Below are positions 47,174-56,419 of a stretch of DNA of 64,000 nucleotides, one piece after another. A program made the translations under genes and the position numbers. Position 1 is the first letter of the stretch. The number at the start of each line of letters is the position of its first letter. Source of the DNA: Aquabacterium commune (lineage in GTDB: Bacteria; Pseudomonadota; Gammaproteobacteria; Burkholderiales; Burkholderiaceae_C). The stretch covers positions 1-64,000 of the forward strand of contig NZ_SNXW01000008.1 of NCBI RefSeq assembly GCF_004362855.1, given 5' to 3'. The notes beneath the pieces are model-generated. The model saw nothing but the letters and a program-made list of their open reading frames with translations, had not been told where the DNA came from and did no database searches.

Positions 47174-48454
47174 ATGTCTGGCGCACGGAGCAACGCGCTG
47201 TACGGCCTGCTGGGCCTGCCCCTGGCCTTCGTGGCCATGCCGCTGTACGTGGTGCTGCCCGCGCATTACGGCCAGACGCTGGGCGTCTCGCTCGGCGCAT
47301 TGGGCGCGGTGCTGCTGCTGACGCGCCTGGCCGATGCGCTCATCGACCCGCTGCTGGGCCGCTGGGTGGACCACCTGCTCGCCCACGCGGGACAACGCCG
47401 CTTGGCCGTGCTGGCCGCGGCGGTTGTGCTGGCGCTGGGCTTCGTGGCGCTGTTTTTCCCGCCGATGGCCTGGGCGCCCATGCGCCACCAGGGCGCTTTG
47501 CTGGCCTGGTGTGCGTTCACCCTGGTGATCACCTTCCTGGCCTACAGCCTGCTCAGCGTGGCGCACCTGGCCTGGGGCACCCGGCTGGGCGGAGACGTGG
47601 GCCAACGCGCGCGCCTGGTGGCGTGGCGCGAGGGCTTCGGCCTGTTCGGCGTGCTGGCGGCCAATGTGCTGGCCACCCAGGCGGGCCTGGCCTGGACCTC
47701 GGCCGTGCTGGCCACCACCCTGCTGCTGGGCGTGTGGGCCTTGCTGCGCGGGCCAGCGCCTGCCGGCACCACAGCCGCAGCCGCAGCCGCCGCCACCGCC
47801 CTCGGCCCTGCCCGTGTGCCGCTGGGCCTGCCCTGGCGCGGCAGCGGCTTCCGCCGCCTGATGGCGCTGTTCCTGGTCAATGGCGTGGCCAGCGCCATCC
47901 CGGCCACGCTGGTGCTCTTTTTCATCCAGGACCGCCTGAAGGCCATGGACGCCGCGCCGCTGTTCCTCGGCCTGTACTTCCTGATGGCGGCGCTCAGCGT
48001 GCCCTGGTGGGTGCGCTGCATCGCGCGCATCGGGGCCATGCGCAGCTGGGCCCTGGGCATGGGGATGGCGCTGGCCAGCTTTGCCGGCGTGCTGTGGCTG
48101 GGCGAGGGCGACCGGGCGGCCTACATCGCCATCTGCCTGGCCGGGGGCTGGGCCTTGGGTGCCGACCTCACCGCCCCGGGCACCCTCTTGACGGGGGTGG
48201 TGCAGCGCGCGGGCCACGCAGGTCAGGCGGAAGGCGCCTACGCCGGGTGGTGGCAATGGGCCACCAAGCTGAACCTGGCCTTGGCCGCCGGCCTGGCCTT
48301 GCCGACGCTGCAGGCGCTGGGCTACCACCCGGGCGCACAAGACCCCGGCGCGCTGATGGCGCTCACGCTGGCCTATGGCGGCTTGCCCTGCGTGTTCAAG
48401 CTGGTGGCCATGGGCGCGTGCTGGCGCTGGCGCCACCACCCTGCGCTCGCCTGA
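47174..48454 (+). CDS. Major facilitator superfamily transporter (GPH-like)
   Basis: The 426-residue integral inner-membrane protein has about 11-12 hydrophobic helices (e.g. LYGLLGLPLAFVAMPLYVVLPA at the start). The LTRLADALIDPLLGRWVD segment is the GPH/melibiose-type loop between helices 2 and 3. A low-complexity Ala-rich linker (PAPAGTTAAAAAAATALGP) lies in the central loop. Substrate is unknown; the position behind a lipid methyltransferase suggests lipid-head-group or fatty-acid related traffic. Starts 5 bp after the methyltransferase stop. Confidence 0.85.
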   Translation: MSGARSNALYGLLGLPLAFVAMPLYVVLPAHYGQTLGVSLGALGAVLLLTRLADALIDPLLGRWVDHLLAHAGQRRLAVLAAAVVLALGFVALFFPPMAWAPMRHQGALLAWCAFTLVITFLAYSLLSVAHLAWGTRLGGDVGQRARLVAWREGFGLFGVLAANVLATQAGLAWTSAVLATTLLLGVWALLRGPAPAGTTAAAAAAATALGPARVPLGLPWRGSGFRRLMALFLVNGVASAIPATLVLFFIQDRLKAMDAAPLFLGLYFLMAALSVPWWVRCIARIGAMRSWALGMGMALASFAGVLWLGEGDRAAYIAICLAGGWALGADLTAPGTLLTGVVQRAGHAGQAEGAYAGWWQWATKLNLALAAGLALPTLQALGYHPGAQDPGALMALTLAYGGLPCVFKLVAMGACWRWRHHPALA

Positions 48455-48487
48455 CTTCTCGCACCGAACCCATCCCCAGGAGCCCCC

Positions 48488-49054
48488 ATGACGCACCCCA
48501 TGCCCCGCCGCCGCGGCGCCACCCGCATCCTCTCGGCCGCCGCCCTGGCCCTGACCGTCGCCCTGGGCACCGGTTGCGCCAGCGCGCCCCAGCCCAGCGA
48601 CTACGCCCAGCAGCAGCCCAAGCTGGATTTCCGCGCCTATTTCAACGGCCCTGTGAGCGCGCAAGGCCTGTTCACCGACCGCGACGGCCGCGTCGTGAAG
48701 CGCTTCAGCGTGGCCATGATGGGCCGCTGGGAGGGCCAGCAAGGCGTGCTGGAAGAAGATTTCACCTACAGCGATGGCACCCGCGAGCGCCGCGTCTGGC
48801 GCCTGACCGACCTGGGCGGTGGCCGCTTCGAGGGCCGGGCCGATGACATCGTGGGTGTGGCTGTGGGCGAGTCGGCCGGCAACGCGCTGCGCTGGCGGTA
48901 CACGATGAAAGTGCCCGTGGACGGGCGCGTCATCGAGTTCCAGTTCGACGACTGGATGTACCAGATGGACGCCCGCACCATGCTGAACAAGGCGTCCATG
49001 CGCAAGTTCGGCATCACGGTCGGTGAAGTCACCCTGAGCTTCCTCAAGCCCTGA
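48488..49054 (+). CDS. DUF3833 lipoprotein
   Basis: The 188-residue product has a signal peptide with lipobox (ALALTVALGTGC, Cys ~30), so it is a lipoprotein. The mature part matches DUF3833: DFRAYFNGPVSAQGLFTDRDGRVVKRF, then GQQGVLEEDFTYSDGTRERRVW and FDDWMYQMDARTMLNKASMRKFGI. DUF3833 genes regularly end this type of flavoprotein-DUF1365-CFA operon. Function is unknown; a lipocalin-like lipid-handling role has been supposed from its barrel-like pattern. AGGAG lies 6 bp before ATG. Confidence 0.9.
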   Translation: MTHPMPRRRGATRILSAAALALTVALGTGCASAPQPSDYAQQQPKLDFRAYFNGPVSAQGLFTDRDGRVVKRFSVAMMGRWEGQQGVLEEDFTYSDGTRERRVWRLTDLGGGRFEGRADDIVGVAVGESAGNALRWRYTMKVPVDGRVIEFQFDDWMYQMDARTMLNKASMRKFGITVGEVTLSFLKP

Positions 49055-49260
49055 ACGCCGCTGCCGAGGCAGGGGCGTCCCACCCGATCGAGGGGGCGAC
49101 TGGCTGACAGCACGTGCATTCCCACACGCCCGCCCTTGTGCGCTGGCGATCAGCCCTCAAGTCGGGGAGTGACGGGGCCGATGAAGCCGTCATCATGGAT
49201 TTGGTCCACCGGCTTACGGCCCTGACGGAAGTCAGTCTGAAAGACTCTGGAGCGTCGTCA
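49055..49260. other. Non-coding gap between DUF3833 and DUF3567 genes
   Basis: I see no gene in these 206 bp. The short hairpin TGCC-GA-GGCA just past the DUF3833 stop may contribute to termination; no strong promoter pair is visible before DUF3567. Confidence 0.4.
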
Positions 49261-49560
49261 ATGCACATGCTTTACAACTCGGACAGCTACGCGGTCGTCC
49301 AGATCGAGATGCCCTCTCAGGACACGCCTGAGCGGGGTGCGGTCGCCGTGGCCCAGGACCTGGTGCCCGCCCTCACCCGGGGTGGCTACGAGATCGTGGA
49401 CAAGTTCGCGCGCAAGGAACTCTTCATCGAAGGGGCCTTGGCCGAGCAGTTCAAGGAAGGGGTCGAGGCGCTCATCGAGTCCTCGCCCAGCATCGAGGAA
49501 TTCGATGCCTACCTGGAGCGCTACGCCGGCATGGCGCAGCAGCCAGTCGTGATGCACTGA
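49261..49560 (+). CDS. DUF3567 family protein
   Basis: The 99-residue protein begins MHMLYNSDSYAVVQIEM and ends EEFDAYLERYAGMAQQPVVMH, with YEIVDKFARKELFIEGALAE in the middle. These are the landmarks of DUF3567, a small soluble family restricted largely to Burkholderiales; it helps place the organism. Function is unknown. ATG 49261 is preferred over upstream starts because the family begins at this Met, and a GGAG is 8-11 bp before it. Confidence 0.92.
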   Translation: MHMLYNSDSYAVVQIEMPSQDTPERGAVAVAQDLVPALTRGGYEIVDKFARKELFIEGALAEQFKEGVEALIESSPSIEEFDAYLERYAGMAQQPVVMH

Positions 49561-49693
49561 ACGCTTTTCGCGTTCCACGTCACCCTTGCCACCTCAAGTT
49601 CACGCGCACTCCCGCCGATAAACGATCACGCCCCGAAGCGTGGACCGTTTCGGCGCCGGCCTCCCGACCAGGAGGCTGTATCAAGGAGCGCGC

Positions 49694-51889
49694 ATGTCCA
49701 TTCCTCTCATGGCTTCGCACCTGCAGGGCTCGGCACTGGCGCCGGCCTGGTTGCTCATGGTGTACGCCATCTCACTGCAAAGCATGGTGATTCGCCGCGT
49801 GCGGGCGAACGACCGTGAAGCGGCCGTGGCCTGGTGGCTGGGCGGTGCGCTGGTCGTGGGCACGGGCATCTGGGCGGGCAGCTTCCTCGGCCTGGTGGCC
49901 CTGAAAGTGCCCATCAAGATCGGCTATGTGCGCGACGTGGTGATGGCATCGTGGCTGCCCGCGGTGGTGGTCAGCGCCATGGCCTTGTGGCTGCAGACCC
50001 ACATGATGGCGTCGCTGAAGCTGCGCGTCATGGGCGCCATGCTGGTCGCCATGGGCCTGTGCATGCTGCTGTTCGTGAACGCCTCGTCGATCATGATCCA
50101 GCCCGGCCTGACCTGGGATGGCGGCACCCTCGGTGCTGGCGTGCTGATCCTGCTGCTGGGCTGCGGCGTGGGCTCGCGGCTGATGCGCGACGACCTGGCG
50201 CGCGAGCCGCACCAGGCCCGCCACCTCGGCGTGGCCGTGCTGGTGGGCTCCATCATCTGGACGGGCATGACGCTGCAGGTCAGCAGCATCGGCGTGAAGC
50301 TCCATGCCGTGTGCCTGAGCGCCGACCAGCTCTCGGGCGACAACCTGCAACTGCTGCTGACGGTGGCCGTGCTCATCCTCATGGTGATGACCCACATGGG
50401 CACCATCCAGGACGCCCGCGCCCTGGCCAAAACGCAGGCCCTGAGCGACTCGCTCAAGGAAGCGCAAGAGGCGTTGGAAGAGGCGTCCCAGCGCGACGCC
50501 GTCACCGGCCTGCCCAACCGGCTGGGCTTCGAGCAGCAACTGCGCAGCATCATCGACGCACCGCGTGAAACGGCCTTGCACCTGTGCGTGCTGCGCCTGA
50601 ACATCGACGGCTTCCACGCCTTCGCTGCAACCTACGGCCACAGCCTGGGCGACAAGCTCATCCACACGCTGTCGTTGCGCCTGCAGGGCCTGGTCCGCGA
50701 GGGCGATGTGCTGGCGCGCTCCGACACCGACGAGTTCCTGCTGGCTTGCCGCGGCTCGCCCGACGAGCGCACCATGGCCGTGCTGGCGCAGCGCCTGCAG
50801 GATGCCATCCACGTGCCCTGCCTCATCCAGGACCAGGACATCGTGGTCAGCAGCTCGATCGGCATCGCGCGCTACCCGGACAGCGCCTCGGCCGAGCAGC
50901 TCATCACCCACTCCAACGACGCCATGCTCACGGCCCGCCGTGCGGGTGGCGGCGTCCATTGCATCTACGAGCGCGGCATGGACCGCGCCAGCGCGGCCCA
51001 GGTGGAGATGCAGCGAGATCTGCGCCATGCCGTGGCGCGCCAGGAGCTGCAGCTCTATTTCCAGCCCAAGCTGCGCGCCGACAGCGGCGAACTGGCGGGC
51101 GTGGAGGCGCTGCTGCGCTGGCACCACCCCAAGCGGGGCATGGTCAGCCCGGCCGAGTTCATCCCGGTGGCCGAGCGCTTCGGCCTGATCGGCGAGCTGG
51201 GCCTGTGGGTGCTGGACGAAGCCTGCCGCCATGTGCGCCTGTGGCACGAGGCGGGCCTGGACATCCCCGTGGCCGTCAACGTGTCGGTGCACCAGCTGCG
51301 TCAGCCTGACCTGGAGCAGCGCGTGCGCGAGGCCCTCAAGCGCCACCGCGTGCCGGCGCGCATGCTCATCATGGAGATCACCGAGTCGGTGGCCATGGAA
51401 GACATCGAAGCCTCGATGCGGGTGTTCGACATGCTCGACCAGATCGGCGTGCGCCTGTCCATCGACGACTTCGGTACCGGCTACTCCTCGCTGAGCTACC
51501 TGCGCCGCCTGCCCGCGCGCCAGCTCAAGATCGACCGCAGCTTCGTGCGCGACCTCGACAGCAGCCTCGATGCGCAAGCCATCGTCGAGGCCGTGGTGCG
51601 CCTGGCCCATGCGCTGGGCCTGAAGGTGGTGGCCGAGGGCGTGGAAACGCAGGACCAGGCCGACATCCTCGCCCAGCTGCATTGCGACGAGCTGCAAGGC
51701 TTCCTGTTCGCGCGGCCCATGGCCGAGCACACCTTGCTGCACTGGCTGCAGCAGCGCGGCAAGCCCGTACCGCCCACCCAGGTCCGCATCGAGAAGGAGT
51801 TGGGTGTGCCCCTGGCCCAAAGCCGCGATGACGGGGACGACGATGACATCCTGACCGCGTGGTCGGACCTGGAGGTCTCCCCACCATGA
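49694..51889 (+). CDS. GGDEF-EAL protein with degenerate MHYT-like membrane domain
   Basis: The 731-residue protein has ~7 membrane helices (~1-240), a GGDEF domain (~260-425) and an EAL domain (~435-690). Membrane repeats look like the MHYT domain (VVGTGIWAGSFLGLVALKVP; MLVAMGLCMLLFVNASSIM; WTGMTLQVSSIGVKL), but the Met-His-Tyr-Thr residues proposed to bind copper are missing. GGDEF is degenerate (SDTDEF) with a kept RxxD (REGD). The EAL is intact: [48 protein letters not shown] and LQGFLFARPM. It should therefore be a c-di-GMP phosphodiesterase with a regulatory GGDEF. AAGGAG 8 bp before ATG 49694 fixes the start. Confidence 0.92.
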   Translation: MSIPLMASHLQGSALAPAWLLMVYAISLQSMVIRRVRANDREAAVAWWLGGALVVGTGIWAGSFLGLVALKVPIKIGYVRDVVMASWLPAVVVSAMALWLQTHMMASLKLRVMGAMLVAMGLCMLLFVNASSIMIQPGLTWDGGTLGAGVLILLLGCGVGSRLMRDDLAREPHQARHLGVAVLVGSIIWTGMTLQVSSIGVKLHAVCLSADQLSGDNLQLLLTVAVLILMVMTHMGTIQDARALAKTQALSDSLKEAQEALEEASQRDAVTGLPNRLGFEQQLRSIIDAPRETALHLCVLRLNIDGFHAFAATYGHSLGDKLIHTLSLRLQGLVREGDVLARSDTDEFLLACRGSPDERTMAVLAQRLQDAIHVPCLIQDQDIVVSSSIGIARYPDSASAEQLITHSNDAMLTARRAGGGVHCIYERGMDRASAAQVEMQRDLRHAVARQELQLYFQPKLRADSGELAGVEALLRWHHPKRGMVSPAEFIPVAERFGLIGELGLWVLDEACRHVRLWHEAGLDIPVAVNVSVHQLRQPDLEQRVREALKRHRVPARMLIMEITESVAMEDIEASMRVFDMLDQIGVRLSIDDFGTGYSSLSYLRRLPARQLKIDRSFVRDLDSSLDAQAIVEAVVRLAHALGLKVVAEGVETQDQADILAQLHCDELQGFLFARPMAEHTLLHWLQQRGKPVPPTQVRIEKELGVPLAQSRDDGDDDDILTAWSDLEVSPP

Positions 51890-51899
51890 GCCTGGCCTC

Positions 51900-53462
51900 A
51901 TGAACGCCGAACCGACCGCACCCTGGTGGTGGCTGCTGCTGGCCCTGGTGGCCATGGCCGCCCTGATGGCCGCCTTGCGGCTGTGGGTGCAGTCGCGCGG
52001 GCGCATCAAGGTGCCTGCGGCCACGGTGTCCTGCGCAAGCGCGCCGCATGCACCTCAGGCGCCCTCCGGCCCGACCTTCCAGCGGGTGCTGTCGGCCCAG
52101 GATGCGCTCACGGGCCTGGCCAGCCGCTTGCAGCTCGAAGACCGCCTGGACGCCGCCGCCTTGCGCGCCGAGTCGCACCAGCGGCGCCTGGCCTTGCTCT
52201 ACATCGACATCGACGGCTTCAAGCCCATCAACGAATCGTATGGCTACGAGGCGGGTGACGCGCTGCTGCGCGAGGTGGCGCAGCGCCTGATCGGGCTGGG
52301 GCGTTCGACCGACACACTGGCCCGCATGGGCGCCGACGAGTTCATCATGCTGATGGACGGTGACCCCGACCACGCCTCGGCCGCGCTGGTGGCCGACCGC
52401 ATCCGCCAGGCCCTGCAACGGCCCTACCTCGTGCAAGGCCGCGAGGTGCGATTGTCGTGTTCCATCGGCATCGTGCTCTACCCCGACCACGGCCCGCGTG
52501 CGCGCCTGATCGCCCGGGCCGACGCGGCCATGCTCGCGGCCAAACGCGCTGGCGGCAACATCCACTGCTTCTTCGCCGACACCATGGACCCAGGCGCGCT
52601 GGAGGCCATCGAGCTGCAGCGCGACCTGCGCCGCGCCCTGGAGACCAACACCGGCCTGGAGCTGCACTACCAGCCCAAGATCGACAGCCGCACCGGCCGC
52701 ATCAGCGGCGTCGAGGCGCTGCTGCGTTGGCACCACCCCGAGCGCGGCGCGGTCAGCCCCGTCGTGTTCGTGCCGGTGGCCGAGCGCTTCGGCCTCATCG
52801 GCGCCCTGGGCCAGTGGGTGACCGACGAGGCCTGCCGCCAGCTGCGCATCTGGCAGGACACCGGCTTGCGCATGCACGTGGCCATCAACCTGTCGGTGCA
52901 CCAGCTGCGCCAGACCGACCTGGTCGAGCGCGTGCAGGACTCGCTGGCGCGCCACGACATCGCCGGTGGCCGGGTGACCTTCGAGGTCACCGAATCGGCC
53001 GCGATGGAAGACCCGCAGGCCTCGCTGCGCGTGTTCGAACGCCTGGCGCAGCTCGGGGTGTCCTTGTCGATCGACGACTTCGGCACCGGCTACTCCTCGC
53101 TGAGCTACCTGCGCAGGCTGCCCGCCCGCCAGCTCAAGATCGACCGCAGCTTCGTGCAGGACGTGGCCAGCCAGGAAGACGCCCAGGCCATCGTGCGCGC
53201 CGTCATCAAGCTGGCCCACGCCCTGGGGCTGAAGGTGGTGGCCGAGGGCGTGGAAACCGTGGCCCAGCAGGACGTGCTCAAGCGCATGGGCTGCGACCAG
53301 TTGCAGGGCTACCTGTTCGCCAAGCCCATGCCCGCGCGCCACCTGCAGCTGTGGGTGATGGGCGATGGCGTGCCGGCGCGGCGGATGCAGTTCCGCGACA
53401 GCCAGTTCGAGCACGACGACACCGACGGCCAGCGCCCGGACAACGAAGACGACCTGATCTGA
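51900..53462 (+). CDS. GGDEF-EAL protein with single membrane anchor
   Basis: The 520-residue protein begins with one helix ([20 protein letters not shown], ~9-28) and then a GGDEF domain with MGADEF, a degenerate active site, though RSTD remains. The EAL domain is complete ([64 protein letters not shown]). Its EAL is closely alike the gene before (e.g. both have [10 protein letters not shown] followed by LG-W then DEACR), so the two are likely a tandem duplication with different N-termini. Starts 10 bp after the stop of the previous gene; no independent ribosome site. Predicted function is phosphodiesterase. Confidence 0.9.
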   Translation: MNAEPTAPWWWLLLALVAMAALMAALRLWVQSRGRIKVPAATVSCASAPHAPQAPSGPTFQRVLSAQDALTGLASRLQLEDRLDAAALRAESHQRRLALLYIDIDGFKPINESYGYEAGDALLREVAQRLIGLGRSTDTLARMGADEFIMLMDGDPDHASAALVADRIRQALQRPYLVQGREVRLSCSIGIVLYPDHGPRARLIARADAAMLAAKRAGGNIHCFFADTMDPGALEAIELQRDLRRALETNTGLELHYQPKIDSRTGRISGVEALLRWHHPERGAVSPVVFVPVAERFGLIGALGQWVTDEACRQLRIWQDTGLRMHVAINLSVHQLRQTDLVERVQDSLARHDIAGGRVTFEVTESAAMEDPQASLRVFERLAQLGVSLSIDDFGTGYSSLSYLRRLPARQLKIDRSFVQDVASQEDAQAIVRAVIKLAHALGLKVVAEGVETVAQQDVLKRMGCDQLQGYLFAKPMPARHLQLWVMGDGVPARRMQFRDSQFEHDDTDGQRPDNEDDLI

Positions 53463-53505
53463 GGCCCTGGTGCAGGCCTGGCGGTGGCGCCGTAAAATCA
53501 GGCCC

Positions 53506-54594
53506 ATGAACACCGCCACCGCCCATGCCAGCGCCCCCGTGGCGCGCCGCCCCTACACCCGCGCCGCGCAGCTGCCCGAGATCATGCGCCAGCGCATCGT
53601 GGTGCTGGACGGCGCCATGGGCACCATGATCCAGCGCTACAAGCTGGGCGAGGCCGACTACCGCGGCACGCGTTTCGCCGCGCACGGCAAGGACCTGAAG
53701 GGCAACAACGAGCTGCTGCAGCTGACCAAGCCCGAGGTCATCCGCGAGATCCACGAGCAGTACCTCGCCGCCGGCGCCGACCTCATCGAGACCAACACCT
53801 TCGGTGCCACCACCGTCGCCCAGGACGACTACGACCTGCCCGAGCTGGCCATCGAGATGAACCTCGTGGCCGCGCGCATGGCCCGCGAGGCCTGCGACAA
53901 GTACAGCACGCCCGACAAGCCGCGCTTCGTGGCCGGTGCCATCGGCCCGACCCCGAAGACGGCCAGCATCAGCCCCGATGTGAACGACCCGGGCGCACGC
54001 AACGTTGACTTCGAGACCCTGCGCCAGGCTTACTACGAGCAGGCCAAGGCCTTGATGGACGGCGGCTGCGACGTCTTCCTGGTCGAGACCATCTTCGACA
54101 CGCTCAACGCCAAGGCGGCCATCTTCGCCCTCGACGAGCTGTTCGAAGACACCGGCGAGCGCCTGCCCATCATCATCTCGGGCACCGTGACCGACGCGTC
54201 GGGGCGCATCCTGTCGGGCCAGACGGTCAGCGCCTTCTGGCACTCGGTGCGCCACGCCCACCCGCTGGCCATCGGCCTGAACTGCGCACTCGGCGCCACG
54301 CTGATGCGCCCCTACGTGGAGGAGCTGGCCAAGATCGCGGGCGACACCTTCATCAGCTGCTACCCCAACGCCGGCCTGCCCAACCCCATGAGCGACACCG
54401 GCTTTGACGAGACGCCTGAGATCACGGGCGCGCTGGTCGAGGAGTTCGCCAAGGCGGGCTTCCTCAACATCGCTGGCGGCTGCTGCGGCACCACGCCCGA
54501 CCACATCGCGGCCATCGCCCGGCGCGTGAGCGCCTACCAGCCGCGCTGCCTGCACGGTGCTGCCACCGGCTTCCTGTCGAACCTGGCGGCGTGA
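53506..54594 (+). CDS. metH: Methionine synthase, homocysteine-binding half (split MetH)
   Basis: The 362-residue protein corresponds to the N-terminal domain of cobalamin-dependent MetH. Landmarks are [44 protein letters not shown], and the zinc-binding cysteines in IGLNCALGA and [11 protein letters not shown]. The folate, cobalamin and reactivation domains are absent, as in many Burkholderiales in which MetH is encoded by two genes. The second half is not adjacent: the next gene is a convergent chemotaxis protein. ATG 53506 is listed; a nearby in-frame start would not change the domain. Alternatively it might be a stand-alone homocysteine methyltransferase, but the high similarity to MetH makes the split form more likely. 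Confidence 0.9.
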   Translation: MNTATAHASAPVARRPYTRAAQLPEIMRQRIVVLDGAMGTMIQRYKLGEADYRGTRFAAHGKDLKGNNELLQLTKPEVIREIHEQYLAAGADLIETNTFGATTVAQDDYDLPELAIEMNLVAARMAREACDKYSTPDKPRFVAGAIGPTPKTASISPDVNDPGARNVDFETLRQAYYEQAKALMDGGCDVFLVETIFDTLNAKAAIFALDELFEDTGERLPIIISGTVTDASGRILSGQTVSAFWHSVRHAHPLAIGLNCALGATLMRPYVEELAKIAGDTFISCYPNAGLPNPMSDTGFDETPEITGALVEEFAKAGFLNIAGGCCGTTPDHIAAIARRVSAYQPRCLHGAATGFLSNLAA

Positions 54595-54615
54595 TGGGCA
54601 TGTGAGGGCATGTGA

Positions 54616-54636
54616 GGGCCGCCGTGTGGGCGGCCC
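54616..54636. terminator. Hairpin between convergent metH half and MCP genes
   Basis: GGGCCGCC and GGCGGCCC form an 8-bp GC stem (54616-54623, 54629-54636) with a 5-base loop GTGTG. It lies between the two stop codons, so it may act in both directions. No T-run follows, so rho-independent strength is uncertain. Confidence 0.6.
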
Positions 54637-54642
54637 AAGCGC

Positions 54643-55989
54643 TCAGAACAACTCGATGCGCGGCACCTCGGGCGCGGCCAGCTGGAGGTCGGCGGCTTGC
54701 ACATGGGCCTGCTGCGCAGGGACCACGGCCTGCGGCGCTTGCGCCGATGGGTCCTGGCCGTGCGGCCCCTTGCGGCCCTGCTGCGTGCCCGCGGCGCGGC
54801 GCACCTCGTTGTGTGCGGTGCGCTGGGCTTCCGAGACATAGCCATCGGCCCAGCGGTCCATCAGCTCTTCGAGCGCCAGCGGGGGCGGTGGGGCGTCGCC
54901 GCCGACCAGCGCGTACAGCGCGGCGCTGTGCTCCGACAGGCTGCCCAGGGCCGATTCCACCTGCTCCAGCAACTGGCGGTTGACGTCCTGGAACTGCATG
55001 TGGCCCATGGCGTCGATGATGTCGGTCGTGATGACCTCGATGCCGGTGTGCATGTTCTGTGAAAGCTGCGCCAGGTACGGGACAACCTCGTCCAGGCTGG
55101 CACTGATCTGCGCGATGTGCGAGGCCACCGCGGTGAGCTGGTGGGCCGCGTTGCCTTCGGAGTCCAGCTGGTTGGCCTGCACCAGCTCGCCCTCGATGGT
55201 GTCGGCCACGTCGTGGATGCCATCGCTGATCTGCTGGGCCGCCTCGGCGGTTTGCGCCGACAGCCGCCGCACCTCGGTGGCCACGACCTTGAAGCCGGCG
55301 CCTTCCGGGCCGGCGCGCGCGGCCTCGATGGAGGCGTTGATGGACAGCAGGCTGGTCTGGCGCGAGATGTCGCTGATGAGCGCGGCCAGCGGCGTCAGCC
55401 GACGCACCTGCGCCACCACCAGACCGATGCGCTGCTGGTTGAGCTTGCGCGCGGCGATGAAGGCCTCCTGCGACGAAGCCAGGGTGGCCACCGTGGCGCG
55501 GTTGCCATCGGCTTCGTTCTGGGAGGCCTCGGAGATGTGCCGGGAGCGCCCCACCGCCTCCATGACGTGGCGGTGCAACTCGCTGCTGCGCTGGTGCACG
55601 CGGTGCAGGCGCTCGACCATTTCCAGCACGGCGTGCTCCGAGGTGCGGATGGTCACGCCCACCTGCTTTTGCAGGATGGCGAAGCACTGCTCCAGCCGGG
55701 CCAGGTCCTGGCTGACCACCTCGGTGACGGTCTCCGGCGCGTCGCTGCGGTAGAGGCGGAAGTCGGCCGACACCAGGCCCAGCAGGGTGCACAGCACCGC
55801 CGTCAGTTCGGTGGCGACGGTGAAGGACTCGGGCGACAGCAAATGGAGCACGAACAGCACGATCGCCACGCCGCTGAGCACAAAGGCCCGGCTGAGCCAG
55901 CGCGCCCACAGCCGCTGGCGCAGGTAGCGGGCGGTTTCGGCGCTGATGGGCGTGGGGAGCGGGGTGGCGGCGGGTGAGGCGGGGTCCAT
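54643..55989 (-). CDS. Methyl-accepting chemotaxis-like protein without periplasmic sensor
   Basis: The 448-residue protein has two close membrane helices (~33-52 and ~57-74; FVLSGVAIVLFVLHLL and TELTAVLCTLLGLVSA) with almost no periplasmic loop and no HAMP domain, then a long coiled-coil signalling domain. The signalling tip ISRQTSLLSINASIEAARAG, followed by EGAGFKVVATEVRRLS, is a diverged form of the MCP consensus QTNLLALNAAIEAARAGEqGRGFAVVA. The C-terminus is Gln/Ala-rich and lacks the receptor pentapeptide. It probably senses an internal or membrane state. AGAAGGA lies 8 bp before ATG 55989. It is the last gene of the chemosensory operon. Confidence 0.85.
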   Translation of the reverse strand: MDPASPAATPLPTPISAETARYLRQRLWARWLSRAFVLSGVAIVLFVLHLLSPESFTVATELTAVLCTLLGLVSADFRLYRSDAPETVTEVVSQDLARLEQCFAILQKQVGVTIRTSEHAVLEMVERLHRVHQRSSELHRHVMEAVGRSRHISEASQNEADGNRATVATLASSQEAFIAARKLNQQRIGLVVAQVRRLTPLAALISDISRQTSLLSINASIEAARAGPEGAGFKVVATEVRRLSAQTAEAAQQISDGIHDVADTIEGELVQANQLDSEGNAAHQLTAVASHIAQISASLDEVVPYLAQLSQNMHTGIEVITTDIIDAMGHMQFQDVNRQLLEQVESALGSLSEHSAALYALVGGDAPPPPLALEELMDRWADGYVSEAQRTAHNEVRRAAGTQQGRKGPHGQDPSAQAPQAVVPAQQAHVQAADLQLAAPEVPRIELF

Positions 55990-56041
55990 CGTCGTGTCCT
56001 TCTGTCTGGGGGCTGGGGCCGAGGCGCGCATCAAGCGTCCG

Positions 56042-56407
56042 TCAGGCGCCCGGCACCACCTGCTTGACGATGCGCACCAGCTCGCTGCCCACCACCGGCT
56101 TGATCAACCAGCCCGAGGCGCCGAGCTTCTTGGCCTCGTCGCGCTTGGCCGCCTGGCTCTCGGTGGTCAGCGCCAGGATGGGCGTGAAGCGCAGGATCTT
56201 GCGGGCCTCTTTGATGAGCAGCAGCCCGTCCATCTTGGGCATGTTGATGTCCGTGATGATGAGGTCGGGCTTGAGCCCCGCCTGGATCTTGGCCAACGCC
56301 TGTTCGCCGTCACCGGCCGTGTCCACCTTGAAGCCACTGATTTCCAGCGTGCTCTTGAGGCTCATCAGCATGGTGCTGGAGTCGTCCACCAGGAAAATCG
56401 ATTTCAT
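56042..56407 (-). CDS. cheY: CheY-like single-domain response regulator (last copy)
   Basis: The 121-residue receiver has the acid pair in FLVDDSST (Asp8/Asp9), phospho-acceptor Asp53 in ITDINMPKMDG, Thr in LALTTES and Lys in SGWLIKPV. No output domain is present, so it either binds a motor/target protein or acts as a phosphate sink. Its neighbours are the STAS-like gene 12 bp upstream and the MCP-like gene 52 bp downstream on the same strand. It is a distinct copy from the CheY at 59058. Confidence 0.93.
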   Translation of the reverse strand: MKSIFLVDDSSTMLMSLKSTLEISGFKVDTAGDGEQALAKIQAGLKPDLIITDINMPKMDGLLLIKEARKILRFTPILALTTESQAAKRDEAKKLGASGWLIKPVVGSELVRIVKQVVPGA

Positions 56408-56419
56408 GGCCGTGGCCTT

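Noticed and set aside
49772..52024. A 750-codon minus-strand frame opposite the GGDEF-EAL gene
   Set aside because: No motif, shadow composition; the plus-strand gene has full EAL motifs and a ribosome site.
54598..54618. Tandem GGGCATGTGAG repeat near the end of the metH half
   Set aside because: Only two copies of a short unit between convergent stops; no function suggested.
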